DNA from: Bacillus coahuilensis m4-4
GTDB taxonomy: Bacteria > Bacillota > Bacilli > Bacillales > Bacillaceae_K
Assembly: GCF_000171615.1 (NCBI RefSeq)
Contig: NZ_ABFU01000060.3
Coordinates: 185,770-249,769, forward strand
DNA length: 64,000 nucleotides
Reading direction: 5' to 3'
Shown here: positions 9,437 through 17,116 of the stretch, one piece after another
Position numbering within the stretch: the first letter of the stretch is position 1
Layout of the letters: each line of letters begins with the position of its first letter
Translations under genes and position numbers: made by a program
Notes under the pieces: model-generated
The model's input: the letters and a program-made list of their open reading frames with translations, nothing else
Databases searched by the model: none
Told to the model about the DNA's origin: nothing

Positions 9437-10102
9437 TTATAAAAGGTTGACTAACTCCGATAAATCTTCTATTTCTACATCAGGCTGCAAATCTAATTGC
9501 TCTCGTGGCGAACCTTTTCGATTCACCCAAGCCGTTTGAAATCCAAAGCTCTTTGCCCCGGAGATATCCCAGCCATTTGATGAGAGGAACAGAACCTCTT
9601 TTCGTTCGACTTGAAGTTCTTCTAGTACGGCCGTATAGCTCGTGGGCGTTGGTTTGAATGCTTTTCGATCATCCACTGAAAGGATGGAGGAAAAATACGA
9701 TTGGAGCCCAGAGTTATTTAATAAGGGTTCTAGCATATCTCTAGATCCATTCGAAAAAACAGCTAGCTGTTTGCCCTTTAAGGAAGAGAGAACTGTTTCC
9801 ACTTCCTTGTAAGGAGTAAGGTGCTGATATTCTGCCATTAACTGGAGAAGCTGTTCTTCTTTAGGCTGTATTCCTACTGAACTCACGGCATACTTTAGTG
9901 CATCAAAGGTAATTTTGGAAAATGGCTGATAGCGTCCCATTAACTCTCGGAGAAAGCTATATTCTACTTGCTTTTGTCGCCAAATCAAGCTAACCTCTTG
10001 GCCTTTATCCCCAAACTCTTCTTCGCATTTTATTACAATCGAATGAACATCAAATAGTGTGCCGTACACATCAAAGACGATGGCTTTTATATTGGAAACC
10101 AT
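9437..10102 (-). CDS. haloacid dehalogenase type II-like HAD hydrolase
   Basis: A 221-aa protein. HAD motif I is FDVYGTLFDVHS with nucleophile Asp11, motif II is FSNGS, the motif III Lys lies in DRKAFKP, and motif IV is SSNGWDISGAKSFGF. The Tyr in motif I and the SSNxxDxxGA signature are hallmarks of L-2-haloacid dehalogenases (EC 3.8.1.2), which replace halogen with hydroxyl by an ester intermediate on Asp. The natural substrate here is unproven and it could be a phosphatase. Monocistronic. Confidence 0.82.
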   Translation of the reverse strand: MVSNIKAIVFDVYGTLFDVHSIVIKCEEEFGDKGQEVSLIWRQKQVEYSFLRELMGRYQPFSKITFDALKYAVSSVGIQPKEEQLLQLMAEYQHLTPYKEVETVLSSLKGKQLAVFSNGSRDMLEPLLNNSGLQSYFSSILSVDDRKAFKPTPTSYTAVLEELQVERKEVLFLSSNGWDISGAKSFGFQTAWVNRKGSPREQLDLQPDVEIEDLSELVNLL

Positions 10103-10181
10103 ATCTACTCTCCTTTATCAGTGATGAATAACTGTAGCATAGTATAATACCAGACTGCTTCTTTCTCTAAAAGACTAAGAT

Positions 10182-10829
10182 CTACAAAACATAGTGAAAC
10201 ACACACAAGAAATGAAACAAGCTACCTAATAAAATGAATATATGAAAAATCTCATGAAATCCCATGACTTTAAATTTTAAAAAATCTGGCTTTAAACCAT
10301 AAATCACGCCACCAATTGTATATAAAACTCCTCCAGTCACTAAAAGCGCAATCCCAGTCGATTCCATCGTTTGAGCTAAAGGATAAATAAACAAAACCAC
10401 AATCCATCCCATTGCAATATAGATAATCGTTGAAATCCATCGAGGAGAGTGGAACCATAAAAGCTTGAATACAATACCTGCTACCGCTAATCCATGAATG
10501 ATCGCAAATAACACCCATCCAATTGTCCCCTGCAAGCTAACCATGCAAAAAGGAGCATACGTCCCAGCAATCAACACATAAATCATAGAATGATCAATTC
10601 TTCTCAAAAAAGCAATCGTCTTATCCTTAGCCACGACCATATGGTACGTTGTAGAAGCCGCGTATAAAAGAATCATACTCACTCCGAATAATATTACCGA
10701 CGTAATAGCTAGCACATTCCCAGTTGTTAAAGAAGCTTTAATCACCATGGCAATTAACCCTATGAAAGCAAAAATGGCTCCAATCAAATGAGTAAGCGCA
10801 TTAATAGGCTCACGAATATACGTATTCAT
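10182..10829 (-). CDS. trhA: hemolysin III family (PAQR) membrane protein
   Basis: A 215-aa protein with seven hydrophobic segments. The family metal-site residues are visible as AASTTYHM, RRIDHSMIY and the C-terminal HEIFHIFILLG. Bacterial members (YqfA/YplQ/TrhA) are implicated in membrane fluidity or energetics, and the haemolysin name is historical. The ATG follows GGAGGT. Upstream lies a perfect 10-5-10 palindrome shared with the divergent DUF1836 gene. Confidence 0.88.
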   Translation of the reverse strand: MNTYIREPINALTHLIGAIFAFIGLIAMVIKASLTTGNVLAITSVILFGVSMILLYAASTTYHMVVAKDKTIAFLRRIDHSMIYVLIAGTYAPFCMVSLQGTIGWVLFAIIHGLAVAGIVFKLLWFHSPRWISTIIYIAMGWIVVLFIYPLAQTMESTGIALLVTGGVLYTIGGVIYGLKPDFLKFKVMGFHEIFHIFILLGSLFHFLCVFHYVL

Positions 10830-10852
10830 ATCATGTATACCTCCACAATTTA

Positions 10853-10877
10853 ATAAGTAGTTTTAATAACTACTTAT
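10853..10877. promoter_or_regulatory. perfect 10-5-10 palindrome between trhA and DUF1836 gene
   Basis: ATAAGTAGTT (10853-10862), spacer TTAAT, AACTACTTAT (10868-10877). It has no T-run and lies between divergent starts, so it reads as an operator. A degenerate partner (TATGTAGTCAACTATT) follows near 10897. The cognate regulator is unknown; DUF1836 proteins carry a predicted helix-turn-helix and are one candidate. Confidence 0.6.
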
Positions 10878-10959
10878 AATAATATTAGCAATTTTATATG
10901 TAGTCAACTATTTTGTGTGATAAAATAAAGCAAATAACTGTGCGGAGGGTGTGCCCCAA

Positions 10960-11589
10960 ATGAAATCTAAATTTGATCAAATGGAGTGGGACCAACATCT
11001 ACATCTAGAGGACATTCCAGACATCGACCTTTACATGGACCAAGTCATCCAACTTTTTGAGAAAAGTTACGAAGGAAGCAAACGAAACGACAATGACAAA
11101 ATCCTCACCAAAACCATGATCAATAACTATGCCAAAGGCAAACTGTTCTACCCGATCACCAATAAAAAATATTCAAAGGATCACCTCATCTTGATCAGCC
11201 TGATCTATCAGCTAAAAGGAACGCTTTCTATCCAAGATATCAAAGAGACTCTTTTAGAAGTAAATGAAAAAGCTGCAGCAAGTGACCTATCCCTCCCGTC
11301 TCTATATGAACAATACCTCCAATTGTTCTCTCAAAACGTAGAGAAGTTTAAAAATGACCTAAATTTGCATGAAGAGCGAGTGAAGGAGCTAGGTGCTGGA
11401 TCTGAAAATACTGGGCTACAAGGTGATTCGGATCAAGATATAGACCACCTGCAATCGGTTCTGCTTGTATTATCCCTTGTGAACATGAGCAATTTCTATC
11501 GTCGTGCTGCCGAGACCTTGGTGGACCAGCTAGGCAACGATCGAGAACTGTTGAACGAAAAGCATAATGAGAAGGCCCCCGCAGAGTGA
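10960..11589 (+). CDS. DUF1836 domain protein
   Basis: About 209 aa. Residues about 10-110 match the DUF1836 layout: an N-terminal helix pair, then ILTKTMINNYAKGKLF, YSKDHLILISLIYQLKGTLSI. This resembles a MerR-like winged helix. The C-terminal third is acidic and low-complexity. I prefer ATG 10960 over the in-frame GTG at 10951, because GGAGGG (10944-10949) is only 1 nt from the GTG. A regulatory role is plausible but unproven. An intrinsic terminator overlaps its stop codon. Confidence 0.8.
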   Translation: MKSKFDQMEWDQHLHLEDIPDIDLYMDQVIQLFEKSYEGSKRNDNDKILTKTMINNYAKGKLFYPITNKKYSKDHLILISLIYQLKGTLSIQDIKETLLEVNEKAAASDLSLPSLYEQYLQLFSQNVEKFKNDLNLHEERVKELGAGSENTGLQGDSDQDIDHLQSVLLVLSLVNMSNFYRRAAETLVDQLGNDRELLNEKHNEKAPAE

Positions 11590-11607
11590 TGCGGGGGTTT
11601 TGATTTT
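11576..11607 (+). terminator. terminator overlapping the DUF1836 stop codon
   Basis: CCCCCGC (11576-11582) pairs with GCGGGGG (11591-11597), then TTTTGATTTTT. The 5' arm encodes the last residues of the protein. Confidence 0.9.
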
Positions 11608-11644
11608 TGAGTCACAATTATATATCATGTATCACCATCGAGAG

Positions 11645-12258
11645 CGCCTGCTCGATTGAGAAAACCGCCCACTCGGTTGAGAAAAGTACCCACGAAGAAG
11701 AAGGAGTACAATCATCGCCCAATGAAAAGGGATAGCGCCCAGTAAGATTGGAGAAGCGCCCACGCGATCGAGAAAACCGCCCACGAAGAAGAAGTGGCCG
11801 CCCATGCTAGAAGAAGGAGATCATTCATCGCCCCAAGTAGAAGGGATAGCGCCCAGAAAGAGGGAAACCGCCCGCCCGACAGAGAAAACCGCCCACGAAG
11901 AAGAAGTCCCCGCCCATAGTCGAAAAAAGAGAACAATTAACGCCCGGTATAAAAGTGAGGGCGCCCAGTAAGAGGGGAGAAGCGCCCGCCCGACAGAGAA
12001 AGCCGCCCACAAAGAAGAAGTCCCCGCCCATGGTCGAAAAAAGAGAACAATCAACGCCCCATGTAAAAGGGATAGCGCCCAGTAAGAGAAGAGAAACGCC
12101 CACGCGACAGAGAAAACCGCCCACAAAGAAGAAGTCCCCGCCCATAGTCGAAAAAAGAGAACAATTAACGCCCGGTATAAAAGTGAAGGCGCCCAGTAAG
12201 AGGAGAGAAACGCCCACTCCACCTTGAAAACCGCCCACAAGGAAGTAGTCGCCGCCCT
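11645..12258. repeat. family I array: CGCCCA word every 21 bp, 114-bp super-unit
   Basis: I count 28 word positions (26 are exact CGCCC) from 11645 to 12253. Twenty of the 27 gaps are exactly 21 bp and four are 30 bp; the others are 29, 20 and 19. Regular units start at 11941, 12055 and 12169, each with four 21-bp steps closed by one 30-bp step, 114 bp in total. Between words the filler is purine-rich (GAGAAAAC, AAGAAGAAG, GTCGAAAAAAGAGAAC). Words all point the same way, so no hairpin forms. The steps are multiples of three, which creates long but spurious open frames on both strands. No gene here is credible. Confidence 0.9.
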
Positions 12259-12394
12259 TAGCCAAAACTCTTAAGACTAATATTTAATAATCTAAAATAT
12301 CTTATAAAAAAATAAACAATAAAGGGAATAGACGACATTTGAAGAACTTTAGTAGTGGTAGGTACTAAAAATTGATAATAGAAAGGGGAATTTT

Positions 12395-13314
12395 ATCCAT
12401 TATAAAGAATTAGTTAAACCCATTTCATTAAGACAATATGATGCAGCCATTGCCCGACTAGTTCATTACCCAAAAAAAGGGAGGAAATGATTATTGAACG
12501 TGGTAAGTTAGCAGCGGGTTACAGAGGTCAACTAGCATTTGATTATTATCTTAGATTAATACAGGATGAAAGCTGCTATGTACTCCACAATATTAGGTTA
12601 AGATTAAATGATGCATTTTTCCAAATGGATACACTTCTACTAACAAATAGATTTTTACTAATTATTGAAGTGAAAAATGTAATTGGGGATTTTAATTTTT
12701 GTATTTTGAATTTCAGCAGTTGATAGAAGATCGAGAAAGCACGAGAGAAATATATAATTGTCCAATTCAGCAGGTAATGAATCAACATCAAAAACTTCAA
12801 CATTGGTTACGTCTAAATAAGATGGTTAATATTCCTATCTATAGTATTGTCGTTCTTACAAATCCTAAATGTTTTATAAAAGAAGTGAAAGGTGATAGAA
12901 ATTTTATTAGAAGCAAACTGATGCGCTCATCCAGATTTAATATTTTTTTTGAGGATCTAACGACTAGTGTGTCAAACGAGGTTCTAATGGACAGTGAGAC
13001 CAATCATTTAGCAAAACTATTTGGTCAACACCATACGCCACAAATCTTGAATATATATGAACGTCATGATATTTCACAACAAACCATTTCACACGGAGTA
13101 ATTTGTCATGATTGCCAGTATTTTTTTACACTGTACTCTCCAAATAGTACGTGCCCTACCTGCTCTCGCCCCCCAGAAATCCCTCATTCATCAAAACATT
13201 TCTGATTATTCTTTATTAGTTAGCCCCACTTTTACAAATGTAGAAATTAGGAATTTTTTAAATGTACCTTCTCGTTACACAATGAAAAGACTATTGAAAA
13301 TTCTCCACAAGTAA
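12395..13314 (+). pseudogene. NERD-domain protein with C-terminal zinc ribbon, frameshifted
   Basis: Three reading frames in series encode a Bacillus-type nuclease-related-domain protein. 12395-12484 encodes the N-terminus ending YPKKGRK. 12485-12697 encodes AAGYRGQLAFDYYL, FFQMDTLLL and IIEVKNVIGD, which hold the conserved Glu/Asp and EVK of the nuclease core. 12699-13168 continues with YFEFQQLI and reaches a CHDC...CPTC zinc ribbon. 13175-13314 encodes TFTNVEIRNFLNVPS. The breaks coincide with AAA (12485-12487), TTTTT (12696-12700) and CCCCCC (13169-13174). The expected start codon reads ATC (12395), 6 nt after AAAGGGG. Membership of NERD is clear; the biological role of this family is not. 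Confidence 0.82.
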
Positions 13315-13367
13315 AGTACTCCAGTTCCACCTACCACCACCCCTTCCGCGACTAATTTCAATTCTAT

Positions 13368-13396
13368 TTGTTCTTCCACAGCGGAACCCGTATAAT
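13368..13396 (+). promoter_or_regulatory. promoter of the DEAD-box helicase gene
   Basis: -35 TTGTTC (13368-13373), 17-bp spacer, consensus -10 TATAAT (13391-13396), 36 nt before the ATG. Confidence 0.65.
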
Positions 13397-13431
13397 GAAG
13401 ACTTACAATGAAACGGTAAGGAGCATGAAGC

Positions 13432-14628
13432 ATGCAAACATTTAACCAGTTAGGTTTACATATAAAAAGTGAACGAGCATTAGAGCAGCAAGGAATTACG
13501 GAGCCTACTCCCATACAAACAGAAGTGATTCCATTAATGGTTGAAGGGAGAGACGTGATCGCCCAGGCGAAGACGGGATCGGGTAAGACGCTCGCATTTA
13601 TTTTACCGATGCTTGAAAAAGTAGATCTTGAAAAAATCGCAGTACAAGGATTGATTGTCGCACCAACGAGAGAGCTTGCCATTCAGGTAACAGATGAACT
13701 CAAAAAGTTAGTAGAGCTTGAGTTTCCAGAAGTTAACGTTTTAGCGGTATACGGTGGACAAGATGTGGAAAAGCAGTTACACAAGCTTGAAACGCGAAAT
13801 ATTCACATAGTGGTGGCGACGCCAGGACGTCTTCTTGACCATATGCGACGAGGAACCATTGACCTATCAGAACTTGATATGCTGATTTTAGATGAAGCAG
13901 ATCAGATGCTTCATATTGGATTTCTACCAGAGGTGGAGCAGATTATTGAAGCGACGCCACCTACACGTCAAACGGCTCTGTTTTCAGCAACAATCTCAAA
14001 AGACGTACGAACATTAGCAAAACGCTATCAGCAACAGCCTTACACCGTGCAGGTAAAAGATAAGGAACGATTAGTTGAAGAAATTGAGCAGTTTGTGGTG
14101 GAGACAACAGATCGAAAAAAGCTACAAGCTTTAGTGGAAGTGATTAAAGAGACGCAGCCTTTTATGGGGATTATCTTTTGCAGAACGATTAGAAGAGTGT
14201 CGAAGCTGCATATGGAACTAAAGGCAAAAGGGTTTCTTGTAGATGAGCTTCATGGGGATCTATCTCAGGCGAAGCGAGAAAATGTGATGAAACGCTTTAG
14301 AGATGCCAAGATACAGCTGTTAATTGCAACGGATGTGGCAGCGAGGGGACTGGATGTTGAAGGGGTTACCCATGTGTACAACTATGACATTCCTCAAGAT
14401 GTGGAAAGTTATATTCATCGTATTGGACGAACGGGACGTGCAGGTGAAACAGGGATGGCGATTACGTTTTCAGCGTTAAAGGACAAGCAAGCCCTGCAAT
14501 CTTTAGAAGAAGGAATAAAAAGGAGCATTCCGCGTAAGATCGTGGAAGTAGAGCTTGAGTCACCAACCCCGTCAAAGGGTAAGGATCAAAATGAAGAGAG
14601 AAAGCAGCGCAGAGAAGATCACAATTAA
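13432..14628 (+). CDS. DEAD-box ATP-dependent RNA helicase
   Basis: A 398-aa protein with a complete helicase core: Q motif (GITEPTPIQ), Walker A AKTGSGKT (46-53), [36 protein letters not shown] and [10 protein letters not shown]. It unwinds RNA duplexes in ribosome assembly, cold adaptation or RNA decay (CshA/CshB-type families; paralogue not assigned). The frame stops after REDHN, but the next bases in the +1 frame encode a basic Arg/Ser/Gly-rich tail to 14767 typical of these helicases. Deleting one T at 14625-14626 joins them, so the true protein is probably about 444 aa. Confidence 0.92.
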   Translation: MQTFNQLGLHIKSERALEQQGITEPTPIQTEVIPLMVEGRDVIAQAKTGSGKTLAFILPMLEKVDLEKIAVQGLIVAPTRELAIQVTDELKKLVELEFPEVNVLAVYGGQDVEKQLHKLETRNIHIVVATPGRLLDHMRRGTIDLSELDMLILDEADQMLHIGFLPEVEQIIEATPPTRQTALFSATISKDVRTLAKRYQQQPYTVQVKDKERLVEEIEQFVVETTDRKKLQALVEVIKETQPFMGIIFCRTIRRVSKLHMELKAKGFLVDELHGDLSQAKRENVMKRFRDAKIQLLIATDVAARGLDVEGVTHVYNYDIPQDVESYIHRIGRTGRAGETGMAITFSALKDKQALQSLEEGIKRSIPRKIVEVELESPTPSKGKDQNEERKQRREDHN

Positions 14629-14767
14629 AAAAAATAAAGAGCGGAAGCATAATAATAGAGGGGCTGCTTCTACTAGAGGGCGCTCAACTGGAGGAAGTTC
14701 TAGAAGTACTGGGCAATCCAATAAATCTTCCAGGTCTTCGAACCGAGGATCAAACCGCGGGCGTTAA
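14626..14767 (+). pseudogene. out-of-frame Arg/Gly/Ser-rich tail of the helicase
   Basis: The frame continuing from the helicase reads [18 protein letters not shown] and then a repeat-like SSRSTGQSNKSSRSSNRG segment ending at TAA 14767. Such unstructured basic tails bind RNA in DEAD-box proteins. It has no start or SD of its own, so it is the displaced C-terminus of the preceding gene and not a separate one. Confidence 0.8.
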
Positions 14768-14783
14768 TCTTCCTAACCAGAAC

Positions 14784-14834
14784 TTCTCTTTCTAGAGTAT
14801 GAACAAGCATCCGGTTGTTCATCCTAAAAGAGAA
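14784..14834. other. long inverted repeat ahead of the DUF1540 gene
   Basis: TTCTCTTT (14784-14791) pairs with AAAGAGAA (14827-14834), enclosing a second stem TGAACAA/TTGTTCA. The outer stem ends against the AGGAGGT SD of the next gene. It may be a weak terminator of the helicase gene or a translational control hairpin. Confidence 0.5.
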
Positions 14835-14849
14835 GGAGGTGTATGGAGA

Positions 14850-15011
14850 ATGGCATTAGATGTATTATGTGAGGTTATGAACTGTGTGCATAACGAAGGT
14901 GGCAAGAAGTGTGGCGCTTCTCAAATCTTCGTCGTGAGTCATAAAGGCGATAAGGCTCATACTAGTGAAGAAACGGATTGTAAAACATTTGAACCTGGAG
15001 AACTGTTATAA
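14850..15011 (+). CDS. DUF1540 domain protein (small Cys-rich)
   Basis: A 53-aa protein, MALDVLCEVMNCVHN onward. Cysteines at residues 7, 12, 21 and 44, together with SHKG and SEETDCKTF, match the DUF1540 module, a putative metal-binding motif found in one or two copies in Firmicutes, often in sporulating species. Start chosen at ATG 14850, 9 nt after AGGAGGT; an upstream in-frame ATG at 14799 lies inside the inverted repeat. Function unknown. Own terminator downstream. Confidence 0.85.
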   Translation: MALDVLCEVMNCVHNEGGKKCGASQIFVVSHKGDKAHTSEETDCKTFEPGELL

Positions 15012-15029
15012 GCTTGTTCTCACAAAGTT

Positions 15030-15062
15030 GGAGAAGGTCGTAGGTGACCTTCTCCTTTATTA
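15030..15062 (+). terminator. intrinsic terminator after the DUF1540 gene
   Basis: GGAGAAGGTC (15030-15039) pairs with GACCTTCTCC (15046-15055), then TTTATTATT. Confidence 0.85.
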
Positions 15063-15106
15063 TTGATAACTATTCTCAATAATATACACAGGAAAAATAA
15101 GATTGG

Positions 15107-15139
15107 TCAATATTTTCCACCCTACCGACTAATATCGTC
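15107..15139 (+). promoter_or_regulatory. direct-repeat operator, copy A (upstream of the permease genes)
   Basis: A 33-bp element beginning TCAATATTTTCCACC and ending AATATCGTC. The half-sites CAATATTTTC and TAATATCGTC are 22 bp apart in direct orientation. A near-copy lies at 17016-17048 before the binding-protein gene. Directly repeated half-sites about two helical turns apart suit an AraC-type regulator, so the YesN-like response regulator of this cluster is the likely binder (inference). Confidence 0.65.
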
Positions 15140-15149
15140 TATCTTAAAA

Positions 15150-15163
15150 TGAAAGCGTTTTAA
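15150..15163 (+). promoter_or_regulatory. candidate CcpA cre site
   Basis: TGAAAGCGTTTTAA matches the cre consensus TGWAANCGNTNWCA at all but one fixed position. It lies just upstream of the permease operon and implies carbon catabolite control. Confidence 0.6.
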
Positions 15164-15192
15164 TTAAAATGAACGTATCGGAGGTGTTCACT

Positions 15193-16074
15193 ATGGGTGG
15201 AAAAAGAGGAAAAAACATTCTTTTATTTCTAGCATTTGTTGGACCTGCCTTATTAGCGTTTTCTTTCATCGTGTTAATACCGTTCTTATCAGGGATATAT
15301 TATGCCTTTACAGATTGGAATGGTGTTACAGGAAATGTTCAATGGGTTGGGTTAGACAATTTTATTACTCTATTCACAGAGGATAAGCAGTTTTTAACCT
15401 CGTTTTGGATTACAACAAAGTACACAATCGTTGCCATTCTTCTGACGAATTTTGTGGGGTTTTCTTTAGCCCTTCTTGTGACAAGAGGACTAAAGCTACG
15501 CAATGTATTTAGAACGGCATTCTTTCTTCCCAATTTAATTGGGGGACTTTTACTAGGATTTATATGGCAATTTATTTTTACAAAAGGCTTTGTTTCGATT
15601 GGAAACTTGACTGGAATCGATTTCTTCAATCTTTCTTGGCTTGGTGACGCCAATACGGCATTTTGGGGAATTGTGATTGTGAGTGTGTGGCAAGGTGCTG
15701 GATATATTATGATTATCTATATTGCTGCGTTACAGAACGTACCGCAGGAATTGATTGAAGCGGCGAGGATGGACGGAGCGAATAGCTGGCAAGTTTTAAA
15801 GAATATTACACTTCCACTTGTTGCCCCTGCCTTTACGATTTGTTTATTCTTGACCATTTCTTGGTCCTTTAAAATATTTGATGTGAACTTAAGCTTAACT
15901 GGTGGCGGACCGTTTAAATCAACAGAAATGCTTGCTTTAAATATTTACACAGAAGCCTTTGTTAACAATCGATATGGACTAGGTGAAGCAAAAGCCTTAA
16001 TCTTCTTTATTGTGGTTGCGACCATTACTACAATTCAAGTGATGTATACAAAGAGCAAGGAGGTTGAAGCATAA
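15193..16074 (+). CDS. carbohydrate ABC transporter permease (MalF/UgpA-like)
   Basis: A 293-aa protein with six membrane segments (first at about residues 10-32) and the cytoplasmic EAA loop EAARMDGANSWQVLKNITLPL that docks the ATPase. It forms a heterodimer with the next gene product to import a sugar or oligosaccharide. Start chosen at ATG 15193 behind CGGAGGTG. Its stop overlaps the next start (TAATG). The cluster has no ATPase gene, so a shared MsmX-like ATPase encoded elsewhere is expected. Substrate not determined. Confidence 0.9.
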   Translation: MGGKRGKNILLFLAFVGPALLAFSFIVLIPFLSGIYYAFTDWNGVTGNVQWVGLDNFITLFTEDKQFLTSFWITTKYTIVAILLTNFVGFSLALLVTRGLKLRNVFRTAFFLPNLIGGLLLGFIWQFIFTKGFVSIGNLTGIDFFNLSWLGDANTAFWGIVIVSVWQGAGYIMIIYIAALQNVPQELIEAARMDGANSWQVLKNITLPLVAPAFTICLFLTISWSFKIFDVNLSLTGGGPFKSTEMLALNIYTEAFVNNRYGLGEAKALIFFIVVATITTIQVMYTKSKEVEA

Positions 16075-16901
16075 TGGAAGGGAAATATACGATTAAAACA
16101 TTTGGATTGGAGATTTTGGCTTTTTTCATCGCGATTATCTTCCTTGTCCCGTTCTATTATGTAGTATCAAACTCCTTAAAGACATTTGCTGAAATTCTTT
16201 TAAATACATCAGCACTTCCGACAGTCCTCCAATTTTCGAACTATGTAGAGGCGTGGGAAAAGATGAACTATTTGAAGGTATTTACAAATAGTTTGATTAT
16301 TACACTTGTTAGTAACCTTGTCATCGTTATATTTTGTTCAATGGCTGCCTATATGCTAGTACGTACAAAAAATAAATGGAGTCAAATCATCTTTTTAATG
16401 TTCGTCGCAGCGATGGTTATTCCATTTCAAAGTATCATGATTCCATTAGTCTCTTTTACTAGTAAACTAGGTCTTTTAAATAGTATTCCTGGGATTGTGA
16501 TTATGTATTTGGGGTTTGGTTCAGGATTAGCTATCTTCCTTTATCATGGGTTTATAAAAGGAATTCCTATTGAACTTGAAGAAGCGGCGATTATTGATGG
16601 ATGTTCAAGATTTGGCGTGTTCTGGAGAATTGTTTTTCCATTACTTAAGCCCATTACCGTTACGATCATCATATTGAATAGCTTATGGATTTGGAATGAC
16701 TTCCTACTACCGTTACTTGTGTTACAGGATCCAAATCTACGGACGATTCCACTAGCTACATTCTTCTTCTTTGGAGAGTACACAAAGCAATGGGATCTAG
16801 CGCTTGCCGCGTTAATGCTTGGTATCATTCCGCTGTTAATTTTCTTCTTCTTTATGCAAAAGCATATTATTAAAGGAATTGTGAGCGGCTCAATTAAATA
16901 G
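16074..16901 (+). CDS. carbohydrate ABC transporter permease (MalG/UgpE-like)
   Basis: A 275-aa protein with six membrane segments. The EAA loop is EEAAIIDGCSRFGVFWRIVFPLLKP, and the C-terminus ends IIKGIVSGSIK as usual for this family. It is the partner of the preceding permease, translationally coupled by a 1-nt overlap. The binding-protein gene follows after a 215-bp gap with its own operator and cre site. This is the reverse of the usual order in which the binding protein comes first. Confidence 0.9.
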   Translation: MEGKYTIKTFGLEILAFFIAIIFLVPFYYVVSNSLKTFAEILLNTSALPTVLQFSNYVEAWEKMNYLKVFTNSLIITLVSNLVIVIFCSMAAYMLVRTKNKWSQIIFLMFVAAMVIPFQSIMIPLVSFTSKLGLLNSIPGIVIMYLGFGSGLAIFLYHGFIKGIPIELEEAAIIDGCSRFGVFWRIVFPLLKPITVTIIILNSLWIWNDFLLPLLVLQDPNLRTIPLATFFFFGEYTKQWDLALAALMLGIIPLLIFFFFMQKHIIKGIVSGSIK

Positions 16902-16902
16902 A

Positions 16903-16947
16903 AGATGTGCCCTGCTGGACGGCAGAATTAGTGTGCAGTAGGGCATC
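16903..16947 (+). other. intercistronic hairpin between permease and binding-protein genes
   Basis: AGATG-T-GCCCTGCTG pairs with GCAGTAGGGCATCT around a loop of about 17 nt. No T-run follows, so it is more likely an RNA-processing or stability hairpin than an efficient terminator. Confidence 0.5.
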
Positions 16948-17015
16948 TAGTACTCTATAAAATTCAAACTCTCTCTAAAGAGCTCTTGAAGTTTTAGTAC
17001 AATAGAACCAATACA

Positions 17016-17048
17016 TCAATATTTTCCACCTCATTGTTCAATATTGTC
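17016..17048 (+). promoter_or_regulatory. direct-repeat operator, copy B (upstream of the binding-protein gene)
   Basis: It begins TCAATATTTTCCACC, identical over 15 nt to the copy at 15107. The half-sites CAATATTTTC (17017) and CAATATTGTC (17039) are 22 bp apart. The same motif lies before both transcription units of the importer and immediately upstream of a cre site in each case. Confidence 0.7.
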
Positions 17049-17064
17049 ACCTACGTCACAACAA

Positions 17065-17078
17065 TGAAATCGTTTACA
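17065..17078 (+). promoter_or_regulatory. CcpA cre site, perfect consensus
   Basis: TGAAATCGTTTACA fits TGWAANCGNTNWCA at every position. It lies about 40 bp before the binding-protein start, so glucose-type repression of the importer is expected. Confidence 0.8.
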
Positions 17079-17116
17079 ATAAAAGTGGAAACAAACTAAA
17101 TTAGGGGGTAGTTCCA

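Noticed and set aside
11712..12265. Open frames of 74-146 codons on both strands in the 11.6-12.3 kb array
   Set aside because: They arise from 21- and 30-bp steps divisible by three, have no SD, and read as tandem nonsense peptides in more than one frame.
14600..14767. Programmed frameshift joining the DEAD-box core to its basic tail
   Set aside because: The required shift precedes an in-frame TAA and no typical slippery heptamer with a downstream structure is seen. A one-base indel, as in many other genes here, is simpler.
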